Below, piece after piece: positions 45,043-54,094 of a stretch of DNA of 64,000 nucleotides. This stretch comes from Rhizobium aethiopicum (GTDB lineage: Bacteria > Pseudomonadota > Alphaproteobacteria > Rhizobiales > Rhizobiaceae). Every line of letters starts with the position of its first letter. Position 1 is the stretch's first letter. The translations under genes were made by a program, and so were the position numbers. The notes below the pieces were generated by a model, which was not told the origin of the DNA, did not search any database, and saw nothing but the letters and a program-made list of their open reading frames with translations. The stretch is taken from NCBI RefSeq assembly GCF_014197535.1, contig NZ_JACIFV010000006.1, positions 186,001 through 250,000 on the forward strand, written 5' to 3'.

Positions 45043-45105
45043 GTTCTCGATCCTTCCGAGGGGAAGGCGGCTTGACCTTACGCCGACGACCGCCCCCGGG
45101 ACAAG

Positions 45106-46481
45106 TCAATGATGGTGGCCTTCAGGCTCTTGCATCCGGAAGGGAAGATCGTCGATCTCGACGCCCACCATCAGCTTCAGCACGGCGTCGAACTCGTGCG
45201 GTTCGGCCGGGGCGATGGCGCTCATCAGAGCATGATGATCGGTCGGCGAAGAAAGAAGCGGCAGTCGTTCGACGCCGCCGTCACGGGCGATCTCCACCAC
45301 GGCCTCGAGTCCCTTGGCGTGCTTCGAAATCGAAAGGCGCATACGCTTGCCTTCCGGCGTGTCGACAATCTCCAGCAGTCCGGTCGCCAATCGGGAACTC
45401 ACCGTGAACGGGGCGGGCGCGTGATGATGGCCGCGTGCGGCATGCGCCGGCCGGTGATGATGCTCGGGCGCCGCGGAAGCCGCAGCCGGGGTCGCGCCGC
45501 CGTCGTCGAACTGGATGGTGGCGTTTCCAAGCGAGGGCAGATGTCCCTGCAACTCGCGGCGCAGGGCGGTCGCTATGGCGTTCGCCTCCGAAACGGTCTT
45601 CGACCGATCGACTGCGATCACCACGTCGGTGAAGAGCTTATGGCCAAGCCAGCGGGCCTTTACATCGACGACCTCGTCGATACCCCTGACGTGTTCGACT
45701 GCATGACGGATCTCGTCCGTGATCCCCGGTTCAACGCCATCCAGGCTGCGGGTGACGACGGCCCTCGCGGATTGCCACACGATGCCGAAGATCGCCAGCG
45801 TGAGCATGAGGCCGACGATGGGGTCGGCGAGCGGGAAACCAAGCCAGACGCCGATCGCGCCGAGCACGACCGCAAGACTTGTCAGGCCGTCGGTGCGCGC
45901 ATGGTAACCGTCGGCAATCAGCGCTGCGCTGTTCATCTCGCGACCCACCCTGATGCGGAACACCGCGACTGCCTCATTGCCGACGAAGCCGACGACGCCC
46001 GCGACTGCGACCGCGGCGAGCTGTGTAATCGGCTGCGGATTCAAGAGGCGGTCGATCGCTTCGTAGCCGGCAACGAGCGCGCTGAAGAGAATGATGAGAA
46101 CGATAATGAGGCCGGCGTAGTCCTCGACCCGGCCGCATAGTTGAAAGTCTTCGTCGCCGCCCGACGGACGAGCGAGAAGGCGACCCACAGCGGAATGGCC
46201 GTCGCGGCGTCGCCGACATTGTGGATGGTGTCGGCGAGAAGCGCGACGCTGCCCGAATAGAAGACGACGATGAACTGCTGCACCGCAGTGATCGCCAGAA
46301 TGACGAACGACCATTTGATGGCCCAGATGCCCCGCTCCGAGGAGGCGATGCTCGGGTCAACGACGCCGTGCGTATGGCCGTGGCCGCCTTCACCATGCGA
46401 GTGCCCGTGCGCGCCGTGGGCGTGCGAATGCGCCTGGCCCGCTTAGCCGAAATCGAACAATTCCTTGATAGTCGAAAGCAT
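45106..46481 (-). pseudogene. Disrupted cation diffusion facilitator (DmeF-like)
   Basis: From the ATG at 46481 the protein starts MLSTIKELFDFG, then meets an in-frame TAA (46443-46445). The same frame resumes with a His-rich AHSHAHGAHGHSHGEGGHGHTHG and helix 1-2 of a CDF pump (QQFIVVFYSGSVALLADTIHNVGDAATAIPLW). At KTFNYAA (about 46135-46150) the frame shifts; the rest, GRVEDYAGLIIVLIILFSALVAGYEAIDRLLN to SPEGHHH-like end, continues in another frame. Helix 5 retains ADGYHARTD. Two independent lesions point to a true pseudogene unless the assembly is wrong. The 3' part (45106-46314) stays open. Confidence 0.8.
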
Positions 46482-46509
46482 TGCCTGCTCCAGGTTCGAA
46501 ACGCCTTTC

Positions 46510-46530
46510 CTATCCCCCCGGAGGGGATAG
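46510..46530. promoter_or_regulatory. CTATCCCC-N5-GGGGATAG operator candidate
   Basis: Perfect 8-bp arms with C/G tracts lie 28 bp upstream of the CDF start. G-tract dyads flanked by ATA/TAT are the known operator form of CsoR/RcnR repressors, and such a repressor is encoded in this unit. It fits control of the CDF-repressor transcript. Confidence 0.6.
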
Positions 46531-46562
46531 ATCAAGTTGATAAGTTGTGGGCTAATGGCGAG

Positions 46563-47342
46563 CTATCCGAGGAGGGTGCTCCACGCCATGGCGATGCCGA
46601 AGGTGAGGATGGCGCCCGCAAAAACACTGTTGAGCGCAGATTGATAGGGCCTAAGGCGGTGCACAAGGTTGCAGCCGAGGACGGCGCCGACCGCACCTCC
46701 CGCGATGAAGACAGCGGCCAGCGGCCAGTCGACGAGACCTGAGATGGAATAGGTGGCAGCCGTAGTCGAACCGAACGCCACGATCGCGAGCAAAGAGGTC
46801 GACACCGCATTGATCGTCGGCATTCCGGTGGAAAACACCAGGCCGGGGACGATCAGGAAGCCGCCGCCTATTCCGAAGAAGCCGGAGATGACGCCGCTCC
46901 CACCACCGATCGCAAGAACCTTGGTGGTGTTCCGACGTTCGAAGATACAGGTATCTTCGCTGGCGACGCTTATTCGACGCAGCATCAAGATGGCGATGGC
47001 GATCATCAGCCCGGAGAAATACAAAAGCAGATGCTTCCCATCGAGCATCTTTCCGATCGATGCTCCGAGCAGCGCCCCGACGATCCCAGTCGCGCAGTAA
47101 AGTCCCGCATACCGCCATATCACCGTTCCTCGGCGCGCGTGCATGACCAGGCTGATCAACGCATTCGAAGCAACGGCAACCGCGCTGGTGGCAATGGCGG
47201 TATGGGCGTCGGTCAGTCCTACGGCATGAACAAGAAGCGGGACTGCAAGGATGGAGCCGCCACCGCCCAAAAGGGCGAGGGTGAAGCCAACCAAGGCGCC
47301 GCTGAGGGTCCCCATGCCGTATTGAAAAAGATCTAGCGCCAT
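46563..47342 (-). CDS. TauE/SafE-family sulfite/organosulfonate exporter
   Basis: A 259-aa membrane protein with about eight helices. Two repeats are seen: GALVGFTLALLGGGGSILAVPLLV near residue 15-38 and GSGVISGFFGIGGGFLIVPGLV near 147-168, the glycine-rich TauE signature. It should export sulfite or related anions. The gene upstream on this strand is a persulfide-dioxygenase-like hydrolase that would make sulfite, so the two form a natural detoxification pair. Confidence 0.92.
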   Translation of the reverse strand: MALDLFQYGMGTLSGALVGFTLALLGGGGSILAVPLLVHAVGLTDAHTAIATSAVAVASNALISLVMHARRGTVIWRYAGLYCATGIVGALLGASIGKMLDGKHLLLYFSGLMIAIAILMLRRISVASEDTCIFERRNTTKVLAIGGGSGVISGFFGIGGGFLIVPGLVFSTGMPTINAVSTSLLAIVAFGSTTAATYSISGLVDWPLAAVFIAGGAVGAVLGCNLVHRLRPYQSALNSVFAGAILTFGIAMAWSTLLG

Positions 47343-47406
47343 TTCTCAGGATCCTGCTTGAGCACAGAATGTTCAGTCAGCGGCCGAGGTGCCGTAATCG
47401 GGTTGC

Positions 47407-48285
47407 TCAGGACCAGACGGAACCTTGAAAGGCACCCATCGGGAGCTTGAGGTAGCGAAGGCCGTTCTCTTCGGGTTCCGGTAGCCGGCCGCCGTTGATG
47501 TTGACCTGCAGCGCATGAAGTATGAGCTTCGGCATTGGCAGCGTGCGATCACGCGCCTCCCGAAGGGTGACGAACGCGTCGGCGCAAGCACATCGCGCAA
47601 CATGGATGTTTTCCGCCCTCTGACGTTCCACTGTGCTTTCCCAGAGCGGCTGCCGGCCGCCGGGCTGATAGTCGTGTCCCACAAAGACGCGCGTATCGCC
47701 GGGTAACGTCAGGATGTTCTGAATGCTCAACCAGAGTGACCTGGCGCTACCGCCTGGAAAATCCGCACGGGCAGTGCCGCTGTCCGGCATGAAGACCGTA
47801 TCATGAACGAACGCGGCGTCGCCTGCCGTGTAGGTGATCGAGGCAAGGGTGTGGCCGGGCGAATACATGACGCCGACTTCGATGTTCCCGATAGAGAAGG
47901 TGTCTCCGTCGAAGAAGAGCCGATCCCACTGGCTGCCGTCGACGGGAAGATCAGGCCAGTTGTAGATCTTCGACCAGATTTTCTGAACATCCGTGACCCG
48001 GCTCCCGATCGCCGTTGGCGCGCCGGTCCGCTCCTTCAGATAGGCGGCGGCCGAAAGGTGATCGGCATGCGGATGCGTGTCGAGGATCCAGTGCAGGCGC
48101 AGGTCCTGGTTCCGAATGTGGTCCAACAGCATTTCGGCGTTGTGGGTCGTCGTCGATCCTGACTTCTCGTCGAAGTCGAGAACCGGATCGATGATCGCAC
48201 AGGCTTTGGTTTGCGGATCGCTGACCACGTATTGAATCGAGAAGGTACGCGGGTCGAAGAAGGCGGCGACATCGGGTCTACGCAC
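47407..48285 (-). CDS. MBL-fold hydrolase of the persulfide dioxygenase (Blh/ETHE1-like) group
   Basis: A 292-aa metallo-hydrolase. The metal motif is THPHADHL (HxHxDH), further ligands fall in YSPGHTLAS and VFVGHDYQPGG. The opening FDPRTFSIQYVVSDPQTKACAIIDPVLDFDEKSG is the Blh signature; such enzymes oxidise glutathione persulfide to sulfite. I start it at the GTG at 48285, six bases after GGGAGG, overlapping the preceding stop by eight bases. Earlier in-frame starts lie inside the PLP-enzyme gene. Confidence 0.9.
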   Translation of the reverse strand: MRRPDVAAFFDPRTFSIQYVVSDPQTKACAIIDPVLDFDEKSGSTTTHNAEMLLDHIRNQDLRLHWILDTHPHADHLSAAAYLKERTGAPTAIGSRVTDVQKIWSKIYNWPDLPVDGSQWDRLFFDGDTFSIGNIEVGVMYSPGHTLASITYTAGDAAFVHDTVFMPDSGTARADFPGGSARSLWLSIQNILTLPGDTRVFVGHDYQPGGRQPLWESTVERQRAENIHVARCACADAFVTLREARDRTLPMPKLILHALQVNINGGRLPEPEENGLRYLKLPMGAFQGSVWS

Positions 48286-49777
48286 AGACCGCCTCCCGTC
48301 GAAGGGACGCGACCGGCGAGAAGATCGCGCGCGCCGGATCGAAGGTGTAGAGCGCGACATAGGCCGATGCGTCCCGCGCGAGTTGCGCGACCGAATCCAG
48401 GATGAAGGCAACCGTTTGGTCCGATGCCAGGACGCTCAAGTTGAGCCGCGTGAATCCGGGTTTCTCGATTTCGTTGCCAGCCAAGATCGCCTGCCGCATG
48501 CGTTGCGACGTCCGGGTGTCTATCGAAAGCAGCCGATGCACGTAGGGACCAGCGCAGGCGCAGCCGCCACGTGCCTGAATGCCAAACCGGTCGCTGAGCA
48601 TGCGGGTGACCAATTGCTGGTGGATGTAGCCACCCTTGCCATCGCGCACGCGAAACGAAAAGATCGGCAAGCGTGCGATCGAGGTGGAGCCAAGCAGTTC
48701 GATCTCCGAAACGTCCTTCCACGCGGTGAAGGCGCGCCGCGTGTACTCGTCATTCAGCCGCTTGATTGCATCAAGTCCGATCGCATCCTTGACCAGGAAG
48801 GCGAGAGCCGCACGGATGTCGCCGATGACGTTGGGTGTTCCCGCTTCCTCCCGAGACTCCAGGCTGTCGCTGTAATCGTGACTCGTGGGCGACACGAATT
48901 TCACCGTGCCGCCACCGGACCAGGATGGCCTGCTCGTCACCACCGCGTCCTGCCGCACGACCAATACGCCGGAGGCCCCTGGGCCGCCCAGGAACTTGTG
49001 AGGAGACACGACGATCGCGTCAATTTCGACACCATGGTCGGGCGTCATCGCAATCGGCACGTATGGTCCGGCCCCGGCGTAGTCCCAGACGACTTTGGCG
49101 CCTGCAGCCTTTGCAATCTTCGTGAGCGCCGGGACGTCGGTCAGGATGCCAGTGACGTTCGATGCGGCAGAAAACGAGCAAATGGTCAAATCTGCAGGGG
49201 CGTTCTCAAGGGCCTTCTGCAACATGACCGGATCGGGACCACCGTTGTTGCCCTCGACAATCTCTATGACCTCCGCTCCGCTCTCGCGCCAAGGCAGGAT
49301 GTTCGAGTGGTGTTCATATGGGCCGAGGACGATGCGCACGCTTTTGCCGGCCGCGATCGCATCGGCGACGCCCAGCAGGTTCACCAGGCGATTGAGGCCC
49401 GCCGTCGCGCCGGATCCGGCAAAGATGACGGCATGCTGTCGATCAGCACCGCAGAGCTCTCCTATGATTGAACGGGCTTCCCGTCGGAGCCGGGTCATCA
49501 TCCCTCCGCAGTAGGACGCCTCGGTATGGCTGTTCGCGTAGTAGGGAAGGATGTCTTCGAGGATGAATTCTTCGATCTGTCTGAGGGCGCGTCCCGAAGC
49601 CACATAGTCGGCATAGACGAGGTCCTTGGGGCCGAACGGGCCGTCGACCTTCGCCTTTGAGCCTATCAGCCCCGCCCTGAACCTGCCGATGGGGTCATCT
49701 CGGTTGAGATCACTCTTGAACTTGCCGAGAACAGTGGAGAGTTCTTTTGATGGATAGCGCGCAGCCAGTTCGTGCAT
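48278..49777 (-). CDS. Class V aminotransferase / cysteine desulfurase-like PLP enzyme
   Basis: A 499-aa fold-type I PLP enzyme. The Schiff-base Lys is Lys261 in VVSPHKFLGGPGASG, with the PLP-binding VWDYAGAGPY before it and GSGATAGLNRL for the phosphate. The C-terminal QARGGCACAGPY resembles the Cys-containing loop of desulfurases, although the spacing differs from IscS/SufS. It may take sulfur from cysteine or a derivative and hand a persulfide to the next enzyme. The ATG at 49777 is preferred, with GGAGA seven bases upstream; a TTG at 49804 is possible. Confidence 0.88.
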   Translation of the reverse strand: MHELAARYPSKELSTVLGKFKSDLNRDDPIGRFRAGLIGSKAKVDGPFGPKDLVYADYVASGRALRQIEEFILEDILPYYANSHTEASYCGGMMTRLRREARSIIGELCGADRQHAVIFAGSGATAGLNRLVNLLGVADAIAAGKSVRIVLGPYEHHSNILPWRESGAEVIEIVEGNNGGPDPVMLQKALENAPADLTICSFSAASNVTGILTDVPALTKIAKAAGAKVVWDYAGAGPYVPIAMTPDHGVEIDAIVVSPHKFLGGPGASGVLVVRQDAVVTSRPSWSGGGTVKFVSPTSHDYSDSLESREEAGTPNVIGDIRAALAFLVKDAIGLDAIKRLNDEYTRRAFTAWKDVSEIELLGSTSIARLPIFSFRVRDGKGGYIHQQLVTRMLSDRFGIQARGGCACAGPYVHRLLSIDTRTSQRMRQAILAGNEIEKPGFTRLNLSVLASDQTVAFILDSVAQLARDASAYVALYTFDPARAIFSPVASLRREAVCA

Positions 49778-49873
49778 CGTCATTCTCCGCGAAGGATTTG
49801 ACAACGATTCTAATCTGCATCACCGTCGAAAACTTCACCGATTTTTTGGACGAATGGGACAAGATTGGGTCAT

Positions 49874-50356
49874 ATGATCGACAACAATTTAAAAATCGAC
49901 GAAATTGATCTGAGAATTCTGACGTGCATGCAGCGGGATTCTTCGCTTTCTCAACGTGACTTGGCCGAGCAGGTCGGACTGTCGCAGAATGCTTGCTGGC
50001 GCCGGCTGCAGCGCCTTTATGCGACAGGTGTCATCAAAGGATCGCGCGCCTCCATCGATTTCGAAGCGCTCGGTTATGATCTCACGGTGATCGTCATGAT
50101 CCGAACTCGTCACCATTCAAAGGAATGGTCGGAAGATTTTCGCAAGCACGTCGACCGGATGCCGGAAGTCGTCGATTTCTACCGAATAGGCGGCGACTGG
50201 GACTACCTGATCAAGGTCATCACCAAAGGCATGTCGGGCTATGACGCTTTCTACCAGAAGCTGATAACGAACTTCGATCTTGCGACAGTGACCGGCTATT
50301 TTTCGATGGAAGCAATCATCAGCAATCGCGCAGTGGACCTGATGCGCATGCGGTGA
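49874..50356 (+). CDS. Lrp/AsnC-family regulator
   Basis: A 160-aa Lrp protein: wHTH (KIDEIDLRILTCMQRDSSLSQRDLAEQVGLSQNACWRRLQRLYATGVI) plus a RAM/AsnC effector domain with YRIGGDWDYLIKVITKGMSGYDAFYQKLI. It is divergent from the PLP enzyme-hydrolase-exporter unit, 96 bp away, which suggests amino-acid-dependent control. Cysteine-responsive Lrp proteins (DecR/CyuR, CutR) are known with similar neighbours, so cysteine is the likely signal by inference. Confidence 0.92.
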   Translation: MIDNNLKIDEIDLRILTCMQRDSSLSQRDLAEQVGLSQNACWRRLQRLYATGVIKGSRASIDFEALGYDLTVIVMIRTRHHSKEWSEDFRKHVDRMPEVVDFYRIGGDWDYLIKVITKGMSGYDAFYQKLITNFDLATVTGYFSMEAIISNRAVDLMRMR

Positions 50357-50403
50357 TGCCTACGCCGAATCCAACAGAATGCTTCAAGCTAACCCGGAAA
50401 TGT

Positions 50404-50979
50404 TTAGTCCTTTACTGGTTCGCCGAGCGTATGCATCAGGCGGTTCGCCCAGCCGAATATGGCGGACGACAGCACGAGGTCCAGGGCCTCAAGCTCTGAA
50501 AGACCGACGTCCGTCAGCGCCTGGGCGTCAGCTTGCGTTGCTTCCGGCGGCGTCGTCGACAGATGGGCGGAGAAATCGAAGATGGTTTGAAGGTGCTCAT
50601 CGAGTTCGGCGTCGAGCCCATCGGCGAAAATGGCGTCGATCACGTCAGTCCGCTTGGTATGGCTGATGAACCGGGAGGCGTGGACGGCGGCGCAGTAGAC
50701 GCAGCAATTGACGACGGAAGCAGCAGTGGCGCCTAGTTCGCGTTCTCCCGGTGAAAGCCCGTCCTTCCCGTACATGATCAGGTTGAACAGGGGTGAGCGG
50801 ACAGCGAGAGATTCCGGGTCGTGCGCAAGCGTCAGGACGTAGGGGGAGATGCCCTTGTTGGAGGGCGTGACCTGCATTGCCTCCCGCTGCTCGGCCGTCG
50901 CAGTTTCAAGATCGACTGGAATGACGTAAGGCTGCCAGCGCGGAACCTGGGTGGTGAAGGTATGGACGACTTCGCTCAT
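50404..50979 (-). CDS. AhpD-like peroxidase-related protein (Avi_7169-type)
   Basis: A 191-aa carboxymuconolactone-decarboxylase-fold protein with the redox motif CVYCAAVHA (CxxC-x3-H) typical of AhpD and related hydroperoxidases. FNLIMYGKDGLSPGERELGATAASVV precedes it. It resembles the Avi_7169-type peroxidase family. Its start overlaps the stop of the next CMD protein by four bases, so both are made together. The substrate is unknown. Confidence 0.85.
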   Translation of the reverse strand: MSEVVHTFTTQVPRWQPYVIPVDLETATAEQREAMQVTPSNKGISPYVLTLAHDPESLAVRSPLFNLIMYGKDGLSPGERELGATAASVVNCCVYCAAVHASRFISHTKRTDVIDAIFADGLDAELDEHLQTIFDFSAHLSTTPPEATQADAQALTDVGLSELEALDLVLSSAIFGWANRLMHTLGEPVKD

Positions 50980-51458
50980 TGTCTTCCTCCGATTAGCGCC
51001 AGCCCCGCAATGACCCGAGCCTGATAATTTACGAAGGCCGCAAGCTCCGACAGCCGGACGATGTCGGCATCGGTCATTCCCGCACGGCGCAATCTTTCTA
51101 TGTGGTCGCGGGTCGCTTCCCGCGGCGCGACCGTCAGTCGGTCCGCATGGCGGACGATCTCTGCGATGCGCTCATCGGTTGCGCTAGTACCTGGCCTGGC
51201 GAGCGGCGCTGTCGATGCCTCGGCGGCACGTTTGACCAGTTCGTCGTAGTGCTGCGCCAGTTTTTCGTTGTGGTTATGACGGGCCATACGCGCGGCAAGC
51301 GCCGCCCTGAGGCCATACGACAGGCCACCGGGATCACGCGGAAGAAGGACTGCGTCGTGGGCGGCTTCGCTGAGGCGCAGGATCTCCGCCCGTTTTTCTA
51401 TGGCCTCGGCAAGGGCTGAGCCGGGTCTGACGGCGGCAAGAGTTTCGATGAGCGTCAA
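50976..51458 (-). CDS. CMD-domain protein (Avi_7170-type)
   Basis: A 160-aa CMD-fold protein. It lacks the CxxC pair and contains LRAALAARMARHNHNEKLAQHYDEL and RLSELAAFVNYQARVIAGLALIGG at the end, the pattern of the Avi_7170 family that pairs with the preceding AhpD-like type. It starts 158 bp from the divergent LysR gene. A joint role with the flavoprotein and ABC importer is inferred from position. Confidence 0.82.
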   Translation of the reverse strand: MTLIETLAAVRPGSALAEAIEKRAEILRLSEAAHDAVLLPRDPGGLSYGLRAALAARMARHNHNEKLAQHYDELVKRAAEASTAPLARPGTSATDERIAEIVRHADRLTVAPREATRDHIERLRRAGMTDADIVRLSELAAFVNYQARVIAGLALIGGRQ

Positions 51459-51615
51459 GGCAGGCTCCTTTCATCTCGCGGGAGAGCATTAGGTAGGTCT
51501 GAAGTTCATTATGTCAAAATAGCATGAAGGCTTGCAATCCATGCGAAATAATTATCTACTATCCGCTCAAATTATGGGAAGCTCATGCTTCCAAAAGCAT
51601 GGATGGCGGTGGTTC

Positions 51616-52614
51616 ATGTTGAATATGAATAAAAACCCGATCGACATCCGGCAGCTCGAAGCCTTTGCGGCGGTGATGTCGGCTGGCAGCGTCACCGGCG
51701 CAGCCCGGCTGCTCGGCCGTTCGCAGCCGGCCGTGACGCGGCAGATCCAGGACCTGGAAGCCGATCTGGGCTATGCGCTCCTTCACCGAAGCGGTCCGCG
51801 CATCCAGCCGACGTCGCGCGGTCTGCGCTTCCATGCCGAGGTCGAACGTCATCTCGCCAGCCTGACCCACATCCGCGAACGGGCCGAAGCGATCGGTCTC
51901 GACGAGCCCGCGACCTTGACCATCGCGGCAACGCCGTCTCTTGCCGCAGGAATCCTGCCGCAGGCTTTGGCGGCCGTCTCGCTCGACCTGATCCCGCGTC
52001 ATCTCCACGTCCAGGCGCTTGCCGCCGAAAACATCGTGCAGGCGGTTCTCGCCCGGTCGGCCGATCTTGGCATATCGAGCCTGCCGCTCGAACATCCTGG
52101 TCTCGACATCCACTGGATCGCTGAAGCACCGTGCGTGATCGCCATCGGCGCCGACGATCCTCTGGCTGCGAACGAGGTCGTTCGCCTGGCCGATCTCGCG
52201 GAGCATCGCATCATCACGCTCGCGAACCCCTATCGGCTTCGTCATCGCGTCGACGAGGCGCTGGAACGGGCAGGGGTGGCGCCGGATCGCATCATCGACG
52301 TCAACGCCTCGCTGACTGCGCTCTCGTTGGTGCGCGCAGGACTTGGCATTGCCATCGTCGAGCCGGCGACCGTCTGCGGCGTGCCTCTGGATGGCATCGT
52401 TATGCGCGTGCTCGACCAGGCCATTCCGTTCCTGTTCGGTGCGATCTCGGCGGCGGCGTTGCCGCTCGCGCCGACAGTCGCCGCCGTAATCGATGCCGCG
52501 CGGCTCGAAGCGTTGAAGATGCCCGGCTGCCGCCTGCTGGAGGCGAATGGCATCGAAACCTTGGCGGACACTGTCTACGGGCAGGCTGCGATCTCCGAAG
52601 GAACGCCGGCATGA
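51616..52614 (+). CDS. LysR-family transcriptional regulator
   Basis: A 332-aa LysR protein: HTH at about 10-65 (IDIRQLEAFAAVMSAGSVTGAARLLGRSQPAVTRQIQDLEADLGYALLHR) and a periplasmic-binding-like effector domain. Start choice is between Met codons at 51616 and 51625; a longer frame to 51532 adds non-homologous sequence. It overlaps the flavoprotein start as ATGA, which is unusual for LysR, since most are divergent from their targets. It may also act on the CMD genes behind it. Confidence 0.9.
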   Translation: MLNMNKNPIDIRQLEAFAAVMSAGSVTGAARLLGRSQPAVTRQIQDLEADLGYALLHRSGPRIQPTSRGLRFHAEVERHLASLTHIRERAEAIGLDEPATLTIAATPSLAAGILPQALAAVSLDLIPRHLHVQALAAENIVQAVLARSADLGISSLPLEHPGLDIHWIAEAPCVIAIGADDPLAANEVVRLADLAEHRIITLANPYRLRHRVDEALERAGVAPDRIIDVNASLTALSLVRAGLGIAIVEPATVCGVPLDGIVMRVLDQAIPFLFGAISAAALPLAPTVAAVIDAARLEALKMPGCRLLEANGIETLADTVYGQAAISEGTPA

Positions 52615-54086
52615 GCGACCTTTCCACGCATCCTCATAATCTTGACGCCCTCGAAGCGCGTCTTCGCCAGGACCTCGCCTGGCTGGAACTGCCTGCCAAG
52701 GCGTGGGTTCCCGCCCGCGAAATTGATGGCCAGTCAGTCATCGACGTCGTCATCATCGGCGGCGGCATGGCAGGCCTCGTCGCTTCCGGAATGCTGAAGC
52801 GCTTTGGCGTCGCCAACCATGTCGTCCTCGACAAGGCACCCGCCGGGAAGGAAGGGCCGTGGGTCACCTTCGCCCGGATGCGTACGCTTCGTTCGCCAAA
52901 GCAGCTTACCGGACCCGCCATGGGCCTGCCGGCGCTCACCTTCCGGGCCTATTATGAAGCGCGCTTCGGCAGCGCGGCGTGGGTGGCGCTCGCCCGGGCG
53001 CCGCGCGAGACGTGGATGGACTACCTGATCTGGTATCGGAAGGTGCTCGAACTGCCGGTGCGCAACGGCGTCTCGGTCGATGCGATCCTGCCGCGCGACG
53101 ATGGCATGCTCGACCTCGCCTGCAGCGAGAATGGCCGCACGGAAACGATCATCGCCCGCCACGTGGTTCTCGCAACCGGCCGCGACGGTCTGGGCGGCCC
53201 CTTCGTGCCTGGCATCGCCGAAAATATCGATCGCAGGTTCTGGGCGCACACCGCCGATGCGATCGACTTCGCAGCGCTGCGCGGCAAGCGCGTAGGGGTG
53301 ATCGGTGCGGGTGCGTCGGCGATGGACAATGCCGCGACCGCGCTCGAAGCCGGTGCCGCCCGGCTCGACATGTTCGTCCGCCGCAAGGAACTGCCGCGGA
53401 TCAACAAGTTCACCGGCATCGGCAGCCAGGGCGTCGTCCATGGCTTCGCCGGACTGCCGGACGAATGGAAGTGGCGCTTCCTCGACTATGCCATGAGCCA
53501 GCAGACGCCGCCGCCGCGTGCGAGCGTGCTGCGCGTCAGCGCCTTCGAGCAGGCCCACCTTCATCTCCAAAGCCCGATCACCGGTCTGCAGCAGGACGGC
53601 GACCAGCTCGTCGTGACGACGTCGAAGGCCAGCTACCCCCTCGACTTCTTGATCTTCGGGACCGGCTTCAAGATCGATCTGACCAATCGGCCGGAATTGG
53701 CTGCTTTCGAACCCCATATCCGACTTTGGCGCGACCGCTTCCCGACGCCGGCCGGGATGGCCAATGCGGAGCTTGAAGGATCGCCGGATCTTGGCGAGGC
53801 TTTCGATTTCCTTGAGAGGGAACCGGGTTCCTGCCCGGTTCTCTCGAAGATTCACTGCTTCAACTTCCCGGCGACTCTCAGCCACGGCAAGCTCACAGGC
53901 GACATCCCTGCAATCAGCGAGGGCGCCGACCGCCTGGCGCGCGGCGTCGTCCGTTCGCTCTTCGTCGAAGACCGCGAGAAGCACTTTGCAAACCTCCAGG
54001 CCTTCGACACGCCGGAACTTCTCGGCGACGAGTGGTTCGATGCCGAGACCGAAGCGCTTCCCGAATTATCTTCCGAAAGGACCTGA
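52611..54086 (+). CDS. FAD-dependent monooxygenase-like flavoprotein
   Basis: A 491-aa two-dinucleotide-binding protein. The FAD motif is VVIIGGGMAGLVASG (about 48-62), the NAD(P) motif VGVIGAGASAMDNAATALE (about 228-246), and VLATGRDGLGGP and LIFGTGFKIDL are the ATG motifs. This matches Baeyer-Villiger/FMO-like or lysine-hydroxylase-like enzymes. A substrate imported by the following ABC system is likely oxidised. It overlaps the LysR gene by four bases and precedes the ATPase gene by eight. Confidence 0.88.
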   Translation: MSDLSTHPHNLDALEARLRQDLAWLELPAKAWVPAREIDGQSVIDVVIIGGGMAGLVASGMLKRFGVANHVVLDKAPAGKEGPWVTFARMRTLRSPKQLTGPAMGLPALTFRAYYEARFGSAAWVALARAPRETWMDYLIWYRKVLELPVRNGVSVDAILPRDDGMLDLACSENGRTETIIARHVVLATGRDGLGGPFVPGIAENIDRRFWAHTADAIDFAALRGKRVGVIGAGASAMDNAATALEAGAARLDMFVRRKELPRINKFTGIGSQGVVHGFAGLPDEWKWRFLDYAMSQQTPPPRASVLRVSAFEQAHLHLQSPITGLQQDGDQLVVTTSKASYPLDFLIFGTGFKIDLTNRPELAAFEPHIRLWRDRFPTPAGMANAELEGSPDLGEAFDFLEREPGSCPVLSKIHCFNFPATLSHGKLTGDIPAISEGADRLARGVVRSLFVEDREKHFANLQAFDTPELLGDEWFDAETEALPELSSERT

Positions 54087-54094
54087 GATCCGAA

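Noticed and set aside
52734-53984. Minus-strand open frame over the flavoprotein
   Set aside because: The opposite strand carries both Rossmann motifs; this is a shadow.
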